Assembly: GCF_003479405.1 (NCBI RefSeq)
Contig: NZ_QUHB01000003.1
Span: 37,954 to 101,953 of the forward strand
Reading direction: 5' to 3'
From: Eubacterium sp. AF16-48
Lineage (GTDB): Bacteria > Bacillota > Clostridia > Lachnospirales > Lachnospiraceae
DNA length: 64,000 nt
Made by a program: the position numbers and the translations under genes. Positions within the stretch are counted from its first letter, which is position 1; the number at the start of each line of letters is the position of its first letter. Positions 9,622 through 18,354 of the stretch are shown piece by piece. The notes beneath the pieces were generated by a model. That model ran no database searches. It was not told where the DNA came from and worked only from the letters and a program-made list of their open reading frames with translations.

Positions 9622-9909
9622 ATACGGCATAAGTGATATGGCATTTTATGGTAAGTCCTAGGCTATGGAAGATTTTAAGCTTCTGATATGTTCATCAAGG
9701 TCAATGTGATTTTCAAGCAGAGTAAGAAACTGAGGTTTGTCAGAATCATAAATTTCTTTACAATCTTCAAAAATATCTGCCAAAGTGAGTTGTTTTTGTG
9801 GTATCATAGTAATGTCTCCTTTCGGGCGTGATTTATGGTTTTTAGTCAACTCTATTATATCACAAACCGTGAGGAGATTTTTGATTTTAGCAACAAAAAA
9901 ATGCCGTAT
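9622..9909. mobile_element. Probable remnant of an insertion sequence
   Basis: The stretch holds the first part of a transposase reading leftwards, bounded by an inward-facing 9-bp inverted repeat ATACGGCAT (9622-9630 and 9901-9909). Only about 290 bp remain, so it cannot be autonomous. The boundaries are tentative because the repeat is short. Confidence 0.4.
9658..9807 (-). pseudogene. 5' fragment of a transposase gene
   Basis: The fragment starts at the ATG at 9807, with AAAGGAGA just upstream, and encodes about 49 residues beginning MIPQKQLTLADIFEDC and containing KPQFLTLLENHIDLDE. This matches my memory of the N-terminus of IS1182/IS5-like transposases of Firmicutes, which normally run to 400-550 residues. 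The frame leaves the family pattern at EHIRSLK and stops, so the catalytic DDE part is gone. An upstream in-frame ATG at 9849 would add 14 residues but lacks a ribosome site. Family naming is from memory and is moderate in confidence. Confidence 0.6.
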
Positions 9910-9918
9910 TTATGCGGC

Positions 9919-9940
9919 TTTTGGCGTTTCGCAAACGCCT
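9919..9940. repeat. Palindromic repeat upstream of the GH92 gene, copy 1
   Basis: TTTT followed by GGCGTTTCGCAAACGCC and T. The core is an inverted repeat with 7-bp arms (GGCGTTT/AAACGCC) and a 3-base loop. The identical 22 bases recur 71 bp downstream. A ribosome site (AAAGGAG, 9944-9950) and an ATG at 9956 follow this copy. Confidence 0.7.
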
Positions 9941-9989
9941 AGAAAGGAGAACTATATGAAAAGGATAGTGGCATATGCAATGCCAGTGA

Positions 9990-10011
9990 TTTTGGCGTTT
10001 CGCAAACGCCT
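9990..10011. repeat. Palindromic repeat upstream of the GH92 gene, copy 2
   Basis: Exact second copy of the 22-base element. It is followed by a GGAGGAGG ribosome site and the chosen start of the GH92 gene. Two identical GC-rich hairpins in an AT-rich leader suggest a duplicated regulatory or mobile palindrome. Confidence 0.7.
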
Positions 10012-10042
10012 GGTAAATGTAAAAGGAAAGGGAGGAGGAAAT

Positions 10043-13000
10043 ATGATGAAAAAGCATTTGAAAAAAGTTGTTTCATTTGCCTTAGTTTTGAGTATGACTT
10101 TTCCGGTAGGCATGTCATACAGAGAGACATCAGTAGAAGCAAAAGTGATTGATTCGGATTATAATAAGGACGTTTTGTGGTCTACATCCTTTGAATCAGC
10201 AGATGGATTTAAAACTTCTACAGTAGATGATAAGAAGGGCACCGCCAATATTGCGACAAATGAACTAAGGTATCAGATAAATGGAAATTTATCCGGTGAA
10301 ATCGAGAGTTACTCGGGAAGTGCCGCGAAAAATGATAATGAAGTTTTGAAAAATTTGTTTGACGGAGACTCTGGAACAAAATATTTAACTGAGGCAAAGC
10401 CGTCGGAAGTTATTGTAAAACTAAAGAGTCAACAGGTTATAAAATCGTATGCGATAACTTCTGCGAATGATGCTTCCGGAAGAGACCCTAAGAATTGGAG
10501 TCTTCAGGGTAGAAATTCGGATAATGAAAGCTGGGTAACCATCGACAATAAAACAAATCAGGTGTTTAATGGCAGATATAAACAAAATTATTTTGAATTG
10601 GATAACAGCACAGCATATAGCCAGTATAGATTGCGGATTACAGCAAATAAAAATGGTGGTTCCATGACACAATTTTCAGAGTTTATTCTTGCAACAGGCA
10701 AGTGTCAGGAAGTTGGTGCTTCTATTAGCAAAATGAATAGTGAGATTACTTCCGGACCGAGCGATGCATGGAATCAAAAATCCAATGTGGGTTGGACAGG
10801 AAGCCACTCTCTTGTATGCAAGGGAGCTCATGTAGGAACTGGTCATGCATATTCTTATAATGTTATTTATGACAACTTGAATCTTACAGTAAGTGATAAT
10901 ACAAATTTAAGATATGTAATTTTTCCTTCCATGTCTAATGGAGACGAATATGACTATGAATATACACAGATGCATATGGCTGTGGATTTAAAGTTTAAGG
11001 ATGGAACTTATTTAAGTGAGTTAGGTGCAATTGATCAAAATGGAAATAAGGTGGATGCACAGTCTCAGGGAGATAGTCGTACACTGGTGGCACAACAGTG
11101 GAATGAAATTTACAGCAAAATTGGTGATGTGGCAAGGGGAAAAGTCATTGAAAAGATTTTGGTTGTGTACGATATGAAAGCTCATAATGCGGGGGCTTTA
11201 GCAAAATTCCAGACATATTTTGATGACATTGAAATATATAATCAGGATTATCCGGTATATTCTCATTTATCAGATTATGTAAATATTCTAAGAGGAACGA
11301 ACAATACAGGAAACTTCTCCAGAGGGTTGACAATTCCGGCAGTAACAGTGCCAAACGGATTCAACTTTTGGATTCCTGCAACCAACGCAAGCAGTAATTC
11401 GGCTTATGAATATCAGAAAACAGATGAATTTCGTTGTATGAGAATAAGCCATGAACCGTCTATATGGGTTGGTGATAGAGGAACCTGGCAATTTATGGTA
11501 AATACCAGCAAAGATTATAATACAAATGACGATTATGGATTGGGAACGTTAAAAGCAAACTTTAGTCATGATAATGAGGTAGCAAAAGCGCATTATTATA
11601 AAGTTTCTTTTGATGGCAATGGAGGCGATGCAGCAAATTCACAGATAGAGCTGACACCGACATCTCATGGTGCAGTGGTACGGTTTACTTATAATAACAC
11701 GGCAAACAAGAGTGTTATCTTTGATTGTGCCAATGGTGGAAGTAGGACCGAATATAGTGGAAATACATTTAAAACATATTCTGACCATACAGGGAATGGT
11801 TCGAAGCGTATGTACATTTACGGAGAATTTAGTGAGACTCCTAAGGGAACTAAAATAAATGACAGGAAAAGTATTGCATCCTTTAATTCCAATACAGTTA
11901 CAATGAAACTTGCCACATCATACATCAGCTATGATCAGGCAAAGAAGAATTTGAAGCTTGAAATTGGGGGAGACAGTTTTGAAACGGTTTATAACAAGGC
12001 ACAGTCTAAATGGGATAATCAGCTTGGAATTATCACAGATGTTAAAGGCGCAAATTATGAACAGTTAGTTACACTTTATTCTTGTATTTACCGTATGTAT
12101 TGTTATCCAAATCTTATGTCAGAAAATACAGGGTCAAACAGTAATCCGGTTTGGAAATACAAGAGCCCTTACAAAGATGATAATGCAGCTCCTGTGGAGG
12201 GAAAGATTTATATTAATAATGGTTTCTGGGATACATATCGTACTGCATGGTCAGGGTATGGACTGTTTACACCGTCCAAAGCAACAGAGTTGTTAAACGG
12301 TTTGGTACAGCATTATAAAGATCAAGGATGGGTTCCAAGATGGATTGCACCGGGTGGAACCAACAGTATGGTGGGAACAAGCAGTGATGCTATTTTTGCC
12401 GATGCAATGGTGAAGGGCATATCATTTGATTATGAAAATGCATACAAGTCCGCATTGAGAAATGCAGCTACTGTATCCGATAACCTTACAAATGGAGGAA
12501 GAAAGAAATTAAATATTTCGAACTTTATCGGATATGTACCTGCTGATGAAAATGAAAATTTCTCATGGTCCATGGAAGGATATATTAACGATTACGGAAT
12601 TGCTCAGATGGCAAAGAAATTGGCAAGTCAGACGAACGATGCAACAAAGAAAGCAAACTATATGTCTGAATATTACTACTATCTAAACAGAGCAAAGAAC
12701 TATTCCCTCTTATTTGACAATTCTGGTTTTGATGCCACGTCAAAATGGTTGAGAGGAAGAAAAGCTGACGGTTCTTTGAATTTAGGAAACAGTGACAATA
12801 ATACGGGATTTAATCCATTCTGGTGGGGGGCAGATTATACAGAAACCAATGCATTTAACATGGCAGTTTCTGTACCACAGGATGGACTTGGACTTGCAAA
12901 CTTATATGGCGGTCGCGACCAGTTGGCAGACAAGCTTGATACAATCTTTACAACTGATGGAGGATATATTGGATATGGCGCCATGGATGGTGTTGGCGGT

Positions 13001-15112
13001 ATTCATGAACAGAGGGAAGCAAGAGAAGTAAAACTGGGTCAGTATGGACACAGCAATCAGCCGGCCCATCATATTCCATATATGTATCTGTACTCATCCC
13101 GTCCGTGGGAGACACAGAAGTATGTAAGAGACATTCTTGCAAGATGTTATGCAGGAAGTACCTTTGGGCAGGGTTATATTGGTGATGAAGATAATGGTGA
13201 AATGTCAGCATGGTATGTATTGTCTTCCATCGGCTTTTATCCATTGTCAATGGGAAATGATGAATTTGCTATCGGTTCACCACAGTTTGAAGAAGTAACT
13301 GTTAATTTGGAAGGAAATAAAAAACTGGTAATTAAGGCAAATAACAATAGTAGGGAAAATGTGTATGTAGACAGTATGTACGTTAATGGAGAAAAGTATG
13401 ATAAAACATTTATAAAATACGAGGATTTAATTAAAGGTGGAACAATTGAATTTAATATGTCCTCAACATCTAATAAAGAGCGCGGACTTGAACAGGATAG
13501 CCTTACATCCATAACTACAGGTGACAATAAGCCACAAGTATATACGGACTATTCAAAGGATGCCGATAAGTCTTCAAGTACAGGAGTGACTACATTGGAT
13601 AACTTATTTGATGATAATTCAGATACAGAGACAAAGGTTGATAATACAACTACACTTATGTTTAAGTTTACCGATAAAAAAGCTGTAAGAATGTTGACTC
13701 TGACATCATCAAAATCAGGAAGAACACCGGATAGGGCACAGGTGTATGGCGATAATGAAGATGGTAACTGGGTTTTACTGGGAGACTACCATGACAGTGG
13801 CAGCTTGTTCTTTAATGTTTGGGGCAAGTATACAAGACCATTTGGAATAAGTGCAGACAAAGTGGGCAAATACTCAAGATATAAAGTTGTTCTTACAGGA
13901 ACAGATGCTTATTTGTCAGAAGTTGAGATGCTGGGATATAAGGATAACGGAATATTAAAGAGTGATTTAAAAAATGCCATTGATGTAGCAAAATCAATAG
14001 ACACCACAGGTGAATATCTGCCTATTGCAAAACGTCTTGAAAATAATTTAAAAGAGGCATGCAGTGTGTATGATAATGGAGAAGCATCAGATGATGAAAT
14101 TCTAAAAGCTTATCAGTCATTGGGTAGAATTGTGGACATTGAGAAGAAGACAATTAAAATACATGATGCAAGCAAAGTAGAAGCAGAAGAGTTTGATGCA
14201 AAGTCCGACCATATAGTTAATGATGGCAAAAACATTGGTGGAGTGAAAAATAATACATGGGTAAGATATGACAGTGTGTACTTTAACGGTTTGGCATCTC
14301 AGGTAAGCTTTAACTATTCGGGACAAAAGAGTGATGCAGGCGGATATGCACAGGTGTATATAGACAGCAAGGTAGGAGAACCTGTAGCAACTATTAATCT
14401 TCCGGTTACAGGAGATAATTGGAGTACATATACTACTGTAAGTCAGCAGCTTGAAAAATCCATAAGTGGTCTTCATGATGTATATATTGTATTTAAGAAT
14501 GATGGCTCACATAAACATGTGGCAAATGTTGACAATATTGCCTTTGATGTAAAAAGTGTTGAGGGAAAGGAAGATGTTGTTATTTCAGATAAGATAAATA
14601 TTGAGGGATTCCAGATAAGTCAGACTAACTGGGGCTTAAGAACGGTTTCCTCTGTAGAACCTGAAATCGATGGCAGGAAAGTAGTAGAGTATGGTAATAT
14701 TTATGCTGTAGACAACGGAGAAGTTAAAAATAAAGATATGGTAGTTGGAAGCACCAGTAAATATGTTGCGGCTTTTAAGTCTACGGAAAAAGGTATTATT
14801 AACAAAAAGTTCTCTGCATCAGATACGGCAACCAACTATGTAATGACAATGAAGGATAATGGAAGCACCAAGGCGGCATATACTCAGGAATACCGAATAA
14901 GAGGATATGCAAAACTTTCAGATGGAAGTTATGTATACAGTAGTGTTTCATATTTTTCAATATATAGAGTATCAAAATTATTGTATGATAATTGCAAGAT
15001 GAGCACCAACAGAGCTCACGAATATTTGTACAATAACATATTAAAGGTGGTTGACCCTGAATACAAACCGGTAGATTACAACTGGGGAAGTATTGTAGTA
15101 AGACCTAAATAA
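10043..15112 (+). CDS. Secreted multidomain GH92 alpha-mannosidase with carbohydrate-binding modules
   Basis: GGAGGAGG at 10031-10038 sets the start at 10043 or 10046; the frame is open further upstream (ATG at 9956 with its own ribosome site), but only the later start puts the signal peptide (MMKKHLKKVVSF...) first. The protein has 1689 residues: F5/8-type discoidin domain (about 85-217), GH92 N-terminal beta-sandwich and catalytic barrel (about 400-1110) with the family hallmark GDEDNGEMSAWY at 1047-1058, a second discoidin domain (about 1155-1303), a helical linker, a CBM6-like domain (about 1373-1507), and a C-terminal domain (1518-1689) that also occurs at the N-terminus of the GH64 protein at 56.5 kb. 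GH92 enzymes are calcium-dependent exo-alpha-mannosidases acting on N-glycans or yeast mannan. Next to the GH16 gene it suggests extracellular attack on mannan-bearing glycans. Linkage specificity cannot be read from sequence. Confidence 0.9.
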   Translation: MMKKHLKKVVSFALVLSMTFPVGMSYRETSVEAKVIDSDYNKDVLWSTSFESADGFKTSTVDDKKGTANIATNELRYQINGNLSGEIESYSGSAAKNDNEVLKNLFDGDSGTKYLTEAKPSEVIVKLKSQQVIKSYAITSANDASGRDPKNWSLQGRNSDNESWVTIDNKTNQVFNGRYKQNYFELDNSTAYSQYRLRITANKNGGSMTQFSEFILATGKCQEVGASISKMNSEITSGPSDAWNQKSNVGWTGSHSLVCKGAHVGTGHAYSYNVIYDNLNLTVSDNTNLRYVIFPSMSNGDEYDYEYTQMHMAVDLKFKDGTYLSELGAIDQNGNKVDAQSQGDSRTLVAQQWNEIYSKIGDVARGKVIEKILVVYDMKAHNAGALAKFQTYFDDIEIYNQDYPVYSHLSDYVNILRGTNNTGNFSRGLTIPAVTVPNGFNFWIPATNASSNSAYEYQKTDEFRCMRISHEPSIWVGDRGTWQFMVNTSKDYNTNDDYGLGTLKANFSHDNEVAKAHYYKVSFDGNGGDAANSQIELTPTSHGAVVRFTYNNTANKSVIFDCANGGSRTEYSGNTFKTYSDHTGNGSKRMYIYGEFSETPKGTKINDRKSIASFNSNTVTMKLATSYISYDQAKKNLKLEIGGDSFETVYNKAQSKWDNQLGIITDVKGANYEQLVTLYSCIYRMYCYPNLMSENTGSNSNPVWKYKSPYKDDNAAPVEGKIYINNGFWDTYRTAWSGYGLFTPSKATELLNGLVQHYKDQGWVPRWIAPGGTNSMVGTSSDAIFADAMVKGISFDYENAYKSALRNAATVSDNLTNGGRKKLNISNFIGYVPADENENFSWSMEGYINDYGIAQMAKKLASQTNDATKKANYMSEYYYYLNRAKNYSLLFDNSGFDATSKWLRGRKADGSLNLGNSDNNTGFNPFWWGADYTETNAFNMAVSVPQDGLGLANLYGGRDQLADKLDTIFTTDGGYIGYGAMDGVGGIHEQREAREVKLGQYGHSNQPAHHIPYMYLYSSRPWETQKYVRDILARCYAGSTFGQGYIGDEDNGEMSAWYVLSSIGFYPLSMGNDEFAIGSPQFEEVTVNLEGNKKLVIKANNNSRENVYVDSMYVNGEKYDKTFIKYEDLIKGGTIEFNMSSTSNKERGLEQDSLTSITTGDNKPQVYTDYSKDADKSSSTGVTTLDNLFDDNSDTETKVDNTTTLMFKFTDKKAVRMLTLTSSKSGRTPDRAQVYGDNEDGNWVLLGDYHDSGSLFFNVWGKYTRPFGISADKVGKYSRYKVVLTGTDAYLSEVEMLGYKDNGILKSDLKNAIDVAKSIDTTGEYLPIAKRLENNLKEACSVYDNGEASDDEILKAYQSLGRIVDIEKKTIKIHDASKVEAEEFDAKSDHIVNDGKNIGGVKNNTWVRYDSVYFNGLASQVSFNYSGQKSDAGGYAQVYIDSKVGEPVATINLPVTGDNWSTYTTVSQQLEKSISGLHDVYIVFKNDGSHKHVANVDNIAFDVKSVEGKEDVVISDKINIEGFQISQTNWGLRTVSSVEPEIDGRKVVEYGNIYAVDNGEVKNKDMVVGSTSKYVAAFKSTEKGIINKKFSASDTATNYVMTMKDNGSTKAAYTQEYRIRGYAKLSDGSYVYSSVSYFSIYRVSKLLYDNCKMSTNRAHEYLYNNILKVVDPEYKPVDYNWGSIVVRPK

Positions 15113-15128
15113 ATAAGTAAGTAAAGCA

Positions 15129-15176
15129 GTTCTCTGATTATGGCAAATAAGCTATAGTCAGGGAACTTTTTTTTTT
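15129..15176 (+). terminator. Intrinsic terminator after the GH92 gene
   Basis: A 13-bp stem (15129-15141 with 15154-15166) is followed by ten T. Confidence 0.9.
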
Positions 15177-15220
15177 GCGCCTAAAATAAAAAATGAAACA
15201 TAGTAATAAAAAAATGATAC

Positions 15221-15229
15221 TGGTATAAT
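15221..15229 (+). promoter_or_regulatory. Extended -10 promoter of the GH16 gene
   Basis: TGGTATAAT is a TGn-extended -10 box. The -35 position (TAGTAA at 15201) is poor, as is usual for this promoter type. Confidence 0.55.
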
Positions 15230-15280
15230 GGGTATTGTAAATGACATTAAAGTCAAGGAGCGGAAGAAAAGGAGGAAATT

Positions 15281-17908
15281 ATGGAAAGGAAGAAAAAACA
15301 TTTCAGTAAGCTTTTAAAAAAAATTATGGCAGTTGCATTAACCTGTGCGCTGACTTTAGGAATGGCAAATGTTCCCGGATGGAATCAGCCGGGAGAAGTG
15401 TTAGGAGCAACTACCGCAATTACATCCATGAGCTATTATCCGGGAGAAAATGGCCCTACGATTACCCATTCGGCAGTAGGAGAGGCAAGTTACGGATTTG
15501 TTATGCCTAAATTTAACGGCAAGGAAAGCAGCGAACTGTCAATTGCCGACGTGGAAAAGGATTTGCAGGTATATGTAAGACAGCAGGAAGGTACAAAGGG
15601 ACAGTGGAAAAAAATAGAAGATGTTGAGTATTTCAAATGGAATGACACCTGGGCATGGGAGTACCAAAGCTGGGGTGGCTGGGTATGCTGGATGAAATTA
15701 ACTGAAACCACTGAACTTAAATTTCATGGAAAAACAAATGATGTTGACTTAATTTATAACCTTGTATTAAACAAACTTGATAAGCTTAAGCTTACAAGTA
15801 TTACAACAACAGAGGCAAATATAACAGCTGATTCAACAGGAGGTTCAGCAACCCATTGGGGACTTTGGACTTTTAATGGTGATAAAAACATTAAATATGA
15901 ACAGGTTCAGGATGATATTAACATTTTGGTAGATAATCATGATGGAAAGGGATTTGTTAAATTTTTAAGCAATGCTTCATCAGGATTTTTATGGGATCAG
16001 AATTTTGGTTATTATTCAGAGGGTGACGGAGGTTACTGGTTTAAAAATATAGGCTGGTCATTTACCCTTCGTTTCCAAAAAGTAGGTAACAGCAGTATTT
16101 ATCAGGACGTAAATGTTACATATACTGAGCCTGCAAGAAGTAATTATAATCTTACATCTTACGATGGAAAAACATCTTATGATGCAGGTTCCGTAGAAAC
16201 AGCATCTGTAGGAATACCACTTCCTAAAATTGGAGGAACCAGTGCAATTAAAAAGGATTTGGAACTGTTTAAATATGAAGTTAAGGTAAATAATGTATGG
16301 ATTCCTCTTACGGATGTAGCCACAAGCGGATGGGTTTATCAGGGAAATGGATTTAATAACAGTTCCATAAGCCAGCAATGGGGATATTTTGTTGATAACA
16401 TATATGGATTATGGTTCCAGCCTGTTAAGAGGGATACAGAGATTAGAATAAGCTACCCAAAAGATGGAAAGAAAGGCGGAGATATGAGTGGAAATTCCGT
16501 AACATATACAATAAAAGGAAATTCATCATATAAAGATAAGCTTCCATCAGACATGGCAGATATAACAGTAGAAGACAGTTCAAATCCTTATACACCATCA
16601 GGCTGGAAAATGATTTGGAATGATGAGTTTACGGGAAATAAACTTGACACAACTAAGTGGAACTATCAGGAAGGTTTTCTGTTAGATGAAAATGATATTA
16701 ACACTGCCGGATGGGGAAATCAGGAGTTAGAGTATTATACAAAAGATAATGTATCTGTTTCAGATGGCAATTTGAATATTATTATGAAAAAGCAGTCAAA
16801 GGAATTTTCACAGAAAAATGATTCCACAAAGAAGGCAACTGCAAAATATTCATCAGGAAAAATTACAACTCAAAATAAATTTTCCGTTAAATACGGAAGA
16901 GTGGATTTCAGGGCAAAAATGCCTACAGGAACAGGTGTATGGCCGGCAATGTGGATGCTTCCAAATGACTCAAGATATGGCTCATGGCCTCTTTCAGGAG
17001 AAATAGATGTATTTGAGGGACGTGGAAGAACACCGGATATGGTTTTTGGTACTCTTCACTATGGCGCACAGTGGCCTAACAATATAAACACATCAGATGT
17101 ATTTAATATGGTGCAGGATGGAAAGAAAAAAACAGGAATTGCAGACTGGCATGTATACAGCGTTGTGTGGGATGCAGAAATAATAAAGATATACTGTGAC
17201 GGTAAGTGCTATTTTAAATGCACATACGGGGAATGGTATTCAGGCTCAGACAGAGGAAATGCCTATGCACCTTTTGACCAGAGATTTTATCTGATTTTAA
17301 ATCTGGCTGCAGGAGGAACTTTTGACAGCGGTTACGTTCCTGATGATAGTTTTACATCAGGGCTTATGAAGGTAGATTATGTAAGGGTATATCAGAAAAT
17401 ATTAAGAGACACAGAAGATGAGAAACCGGACAAGAATAAGGGAGTTACTACTGATGGAGCCCATGACCACCTGTACGGTGATTACAAATTAGGAATAAAG
17501 ACTCCTGAAAATCCTACAACAAAGCCGGCAGTGGAAAATCCTACAACAAAGCCGGCAGTGGAAAATCCTACAACAAAGAATGCAGTGGAAGTGCCTACTA
17601 ATAATGGCAATAAAAAACCTAATTCGCTGAAGAAAGCATTGGCAAAGACTAAGATAACTAAGGCGGTTAAGAAGAAAAAAGCTGCTAAGTTAAGTCTTAA
17701 ATTTAAGAAGGTTAAAGGGGCAAAGAAGTATAAAGTTCAGATTGCCTCTAATAAGAAATTTAAGAAAGTTTTGCTTAAAAAGACCGTGAAGAAAGTTACC
17801 GTGGTAATAAAGAGCAGAAAGCTTAAGGGAAAGAAAAAGCTTTATGTAAGGGTAATGGCAGTAGGAGCAAAGAAATGGTCAAAAGTTAAAAAAGTTAAAA
17901 TAAAATAG
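15281..17908 (+). CDS. Secreted GH16 beta-glucanase (laminarinase/licheninase type) with three N-terminal modules and a lysine-rich tail
   Basis: The 875-residue protein starts after AGGAGG. After a signal peptide (to about residue 43) come three similar 120-130-residue modules (about 44-165, 166-287, 288-413), rich in tryptophan and glycine and ending in strands such as VTYT; I do not recognise their family, but they look like carbohydrate-binding beta-sandwiches. The GH16 catalytic domain spans about 441-705 and shows the motif GEIDVFEGRG with nucleophile Glu574, Asp576 and acid/base Glu579. This motif, with an extra residue relative to lichenases, fits beta-1,3(4)-glucanases. A linker of three repeats (ENPTTKPAV) follows, then a 100-residue, strongly basic Fn3-like domain that could hold the enzyme on the acidic cell wall. 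It has its own promoter and terminator. Confidence 0.9.
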   Translation: MERKKKHFSKLLKKIMAVALTCALTLGMANVPGWNQPGEVLGATTAITSMSYYPGENGPTITHSAVGEASYGFVMPKFNGKESSELSIADVEKDLQVYVRQQEGTKGQWKKIEDVEYFKWNDTWAWEYQSWGGWVCWMKLTETTELKFHGKTNDVDLIYNLVLNKLDKLKLTSITTTEANITADSTGGSATHWGLWTFNGDKNIKYEQVQDDINILVDNHDGKGFVKFLSNASSGFLWDQNFGYYSEGDGGYWFKNIGWSFTLRFQKVGNSSIYQDVNVTYTEPARSNYNLTSYDGKTSYDAGSVETASVGIPLPKIGGTSAIKKDLELFKYEVKVNNVWIPLTDVATSGWVYQGNGFNNSSISQQWGYFVDNIYGLWFQPVKRDTEIRISYPKDGKKGGDMSGNSVTYTIKGNSSYKDKLPSDMADITVEDSSNPYTPSGWKMIWNDEFTGNKLDTTKWNYQEGFLLDENDINTAGWGNQELEYYTKDNVSVSDGNLNIIMKKQSKEFSQKNDSTKKATAKYSSGKITTQNKFSVKYGRVDFRAKMPTGTGVWPAMWMLPNDSRYGSWPLSGEIDVFEGRGRTPDMVFGTLHYGAQWPNNINTSDVFNMVQDGKKKTGIADWHVYSVVWDAEIIKIYCDGKCYFKCTYGEWYSGSDRGNAYAPFDQRFYLILNLAAGGTFDSGYVPDDSFTSGLMKVDYVRVYQKILRDTEDEKPDKNKGVTTDGAHDHLYGDYKLGIKTPENPTTKPAVENPTTKPAVENPTTKNAVEVPTNNGNKKPNSLKKALAKTKITKAVKKKKAAKLSLKFKKVKGAKKYKVQIASNKKFKKVLLKKTVKKVTVVIKSRKLKGKKKLYVRVMAVGAKKWSKVKKVKIK
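17507..17587 (+). repeat. 27-bp tandem repeat (3 copies) coding the GH16 linker
   Basis: Three in-frame 27-bp units begin at 17507, 17534 and 17561. The first two are identical; the third differs near its end (KN for KP). They encode the ENPTTKPAV linker and could vary in number between strains by slippage. Confidence 0.9.
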
Positions 17909-17925
17909 AATAAATTAAAATTATA

Positions 17926-17984
17926 AAAACCGTAGTTCTATGTGCAAGTACATTAAGTGTATTTTTACAGGAAACTGCGGTTTT
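17926..17984 (+). terminator. Probable terminator after the GH16 gene
   Basis: A 12-bp stem (17926-17937 with 17973-17984) encloses a smaller hairpin. The trailing T run is short, so termination may be partial. Confidence 0.6.
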
Positions 17985-18114
17985 ACTTATATTTAGTGCA
18001 AAGCCGGTTTTAATCATTACCTAATGGCTTCACCAAAATTCAAAAAATATTGTATCATAAAAAACAGGTTAAATTTGGTATTAACTTATGTAGCGTAGAA
18101 TGAGAGGAGAAGAT

Positions 18115-18303
18115 ATGAGCAATTACATAGGAAGTAGCAAACAGAAATTAGATAATAAATTAATTGGATTAATTGTTATTGTGGCGATGACCTTTATTTC
18201 AATTAATTTAGAAGCAGTTGGAGTATACAATATTAAAGCTGACGGAAATGTAACAAATATTTTAATTTTTAATTGCGAAAAATATATTTGTATCTTACAA
18301 TAG
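18115..18303 (+). CDS. Small single-pass membrane protein of unknown function
   Basis: GAGGAG at 18104-18109 lies 5 bases before the ATG at 18115; an ATG at 18100 is in frame but overlaps the ribosome site. The 62-residue product has a polar start, one hydrophobic segment (LIGLIVIVAMTFISINL) and a polar tail with two cysteines. It ends 51 bp before the antiporter gene and is probably cotranscribed with it. I recognise no family. The good ribosome site argues that it is translated; coding status remains moderate. Confidence 0.45.
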   Translation: MSNYIGSSKQKLDNKLIGLIVIVAMTFISINLEAVGVYNIKADGNVTNILIFNCEKYICILQ

Positions 18304-18354
18304 AAGGTGCAAATATATTTGGTAGTCGTATTTGACATACCACAGGAGGAAATT

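Noticed and set aside
9785..10042. N-terminal extension of the GH92 protein from the long open frame
   Set aside because: The frame passes through the transposon remnant and the palindromes. A signal peptide and the strongest ribosome site are at 10043.
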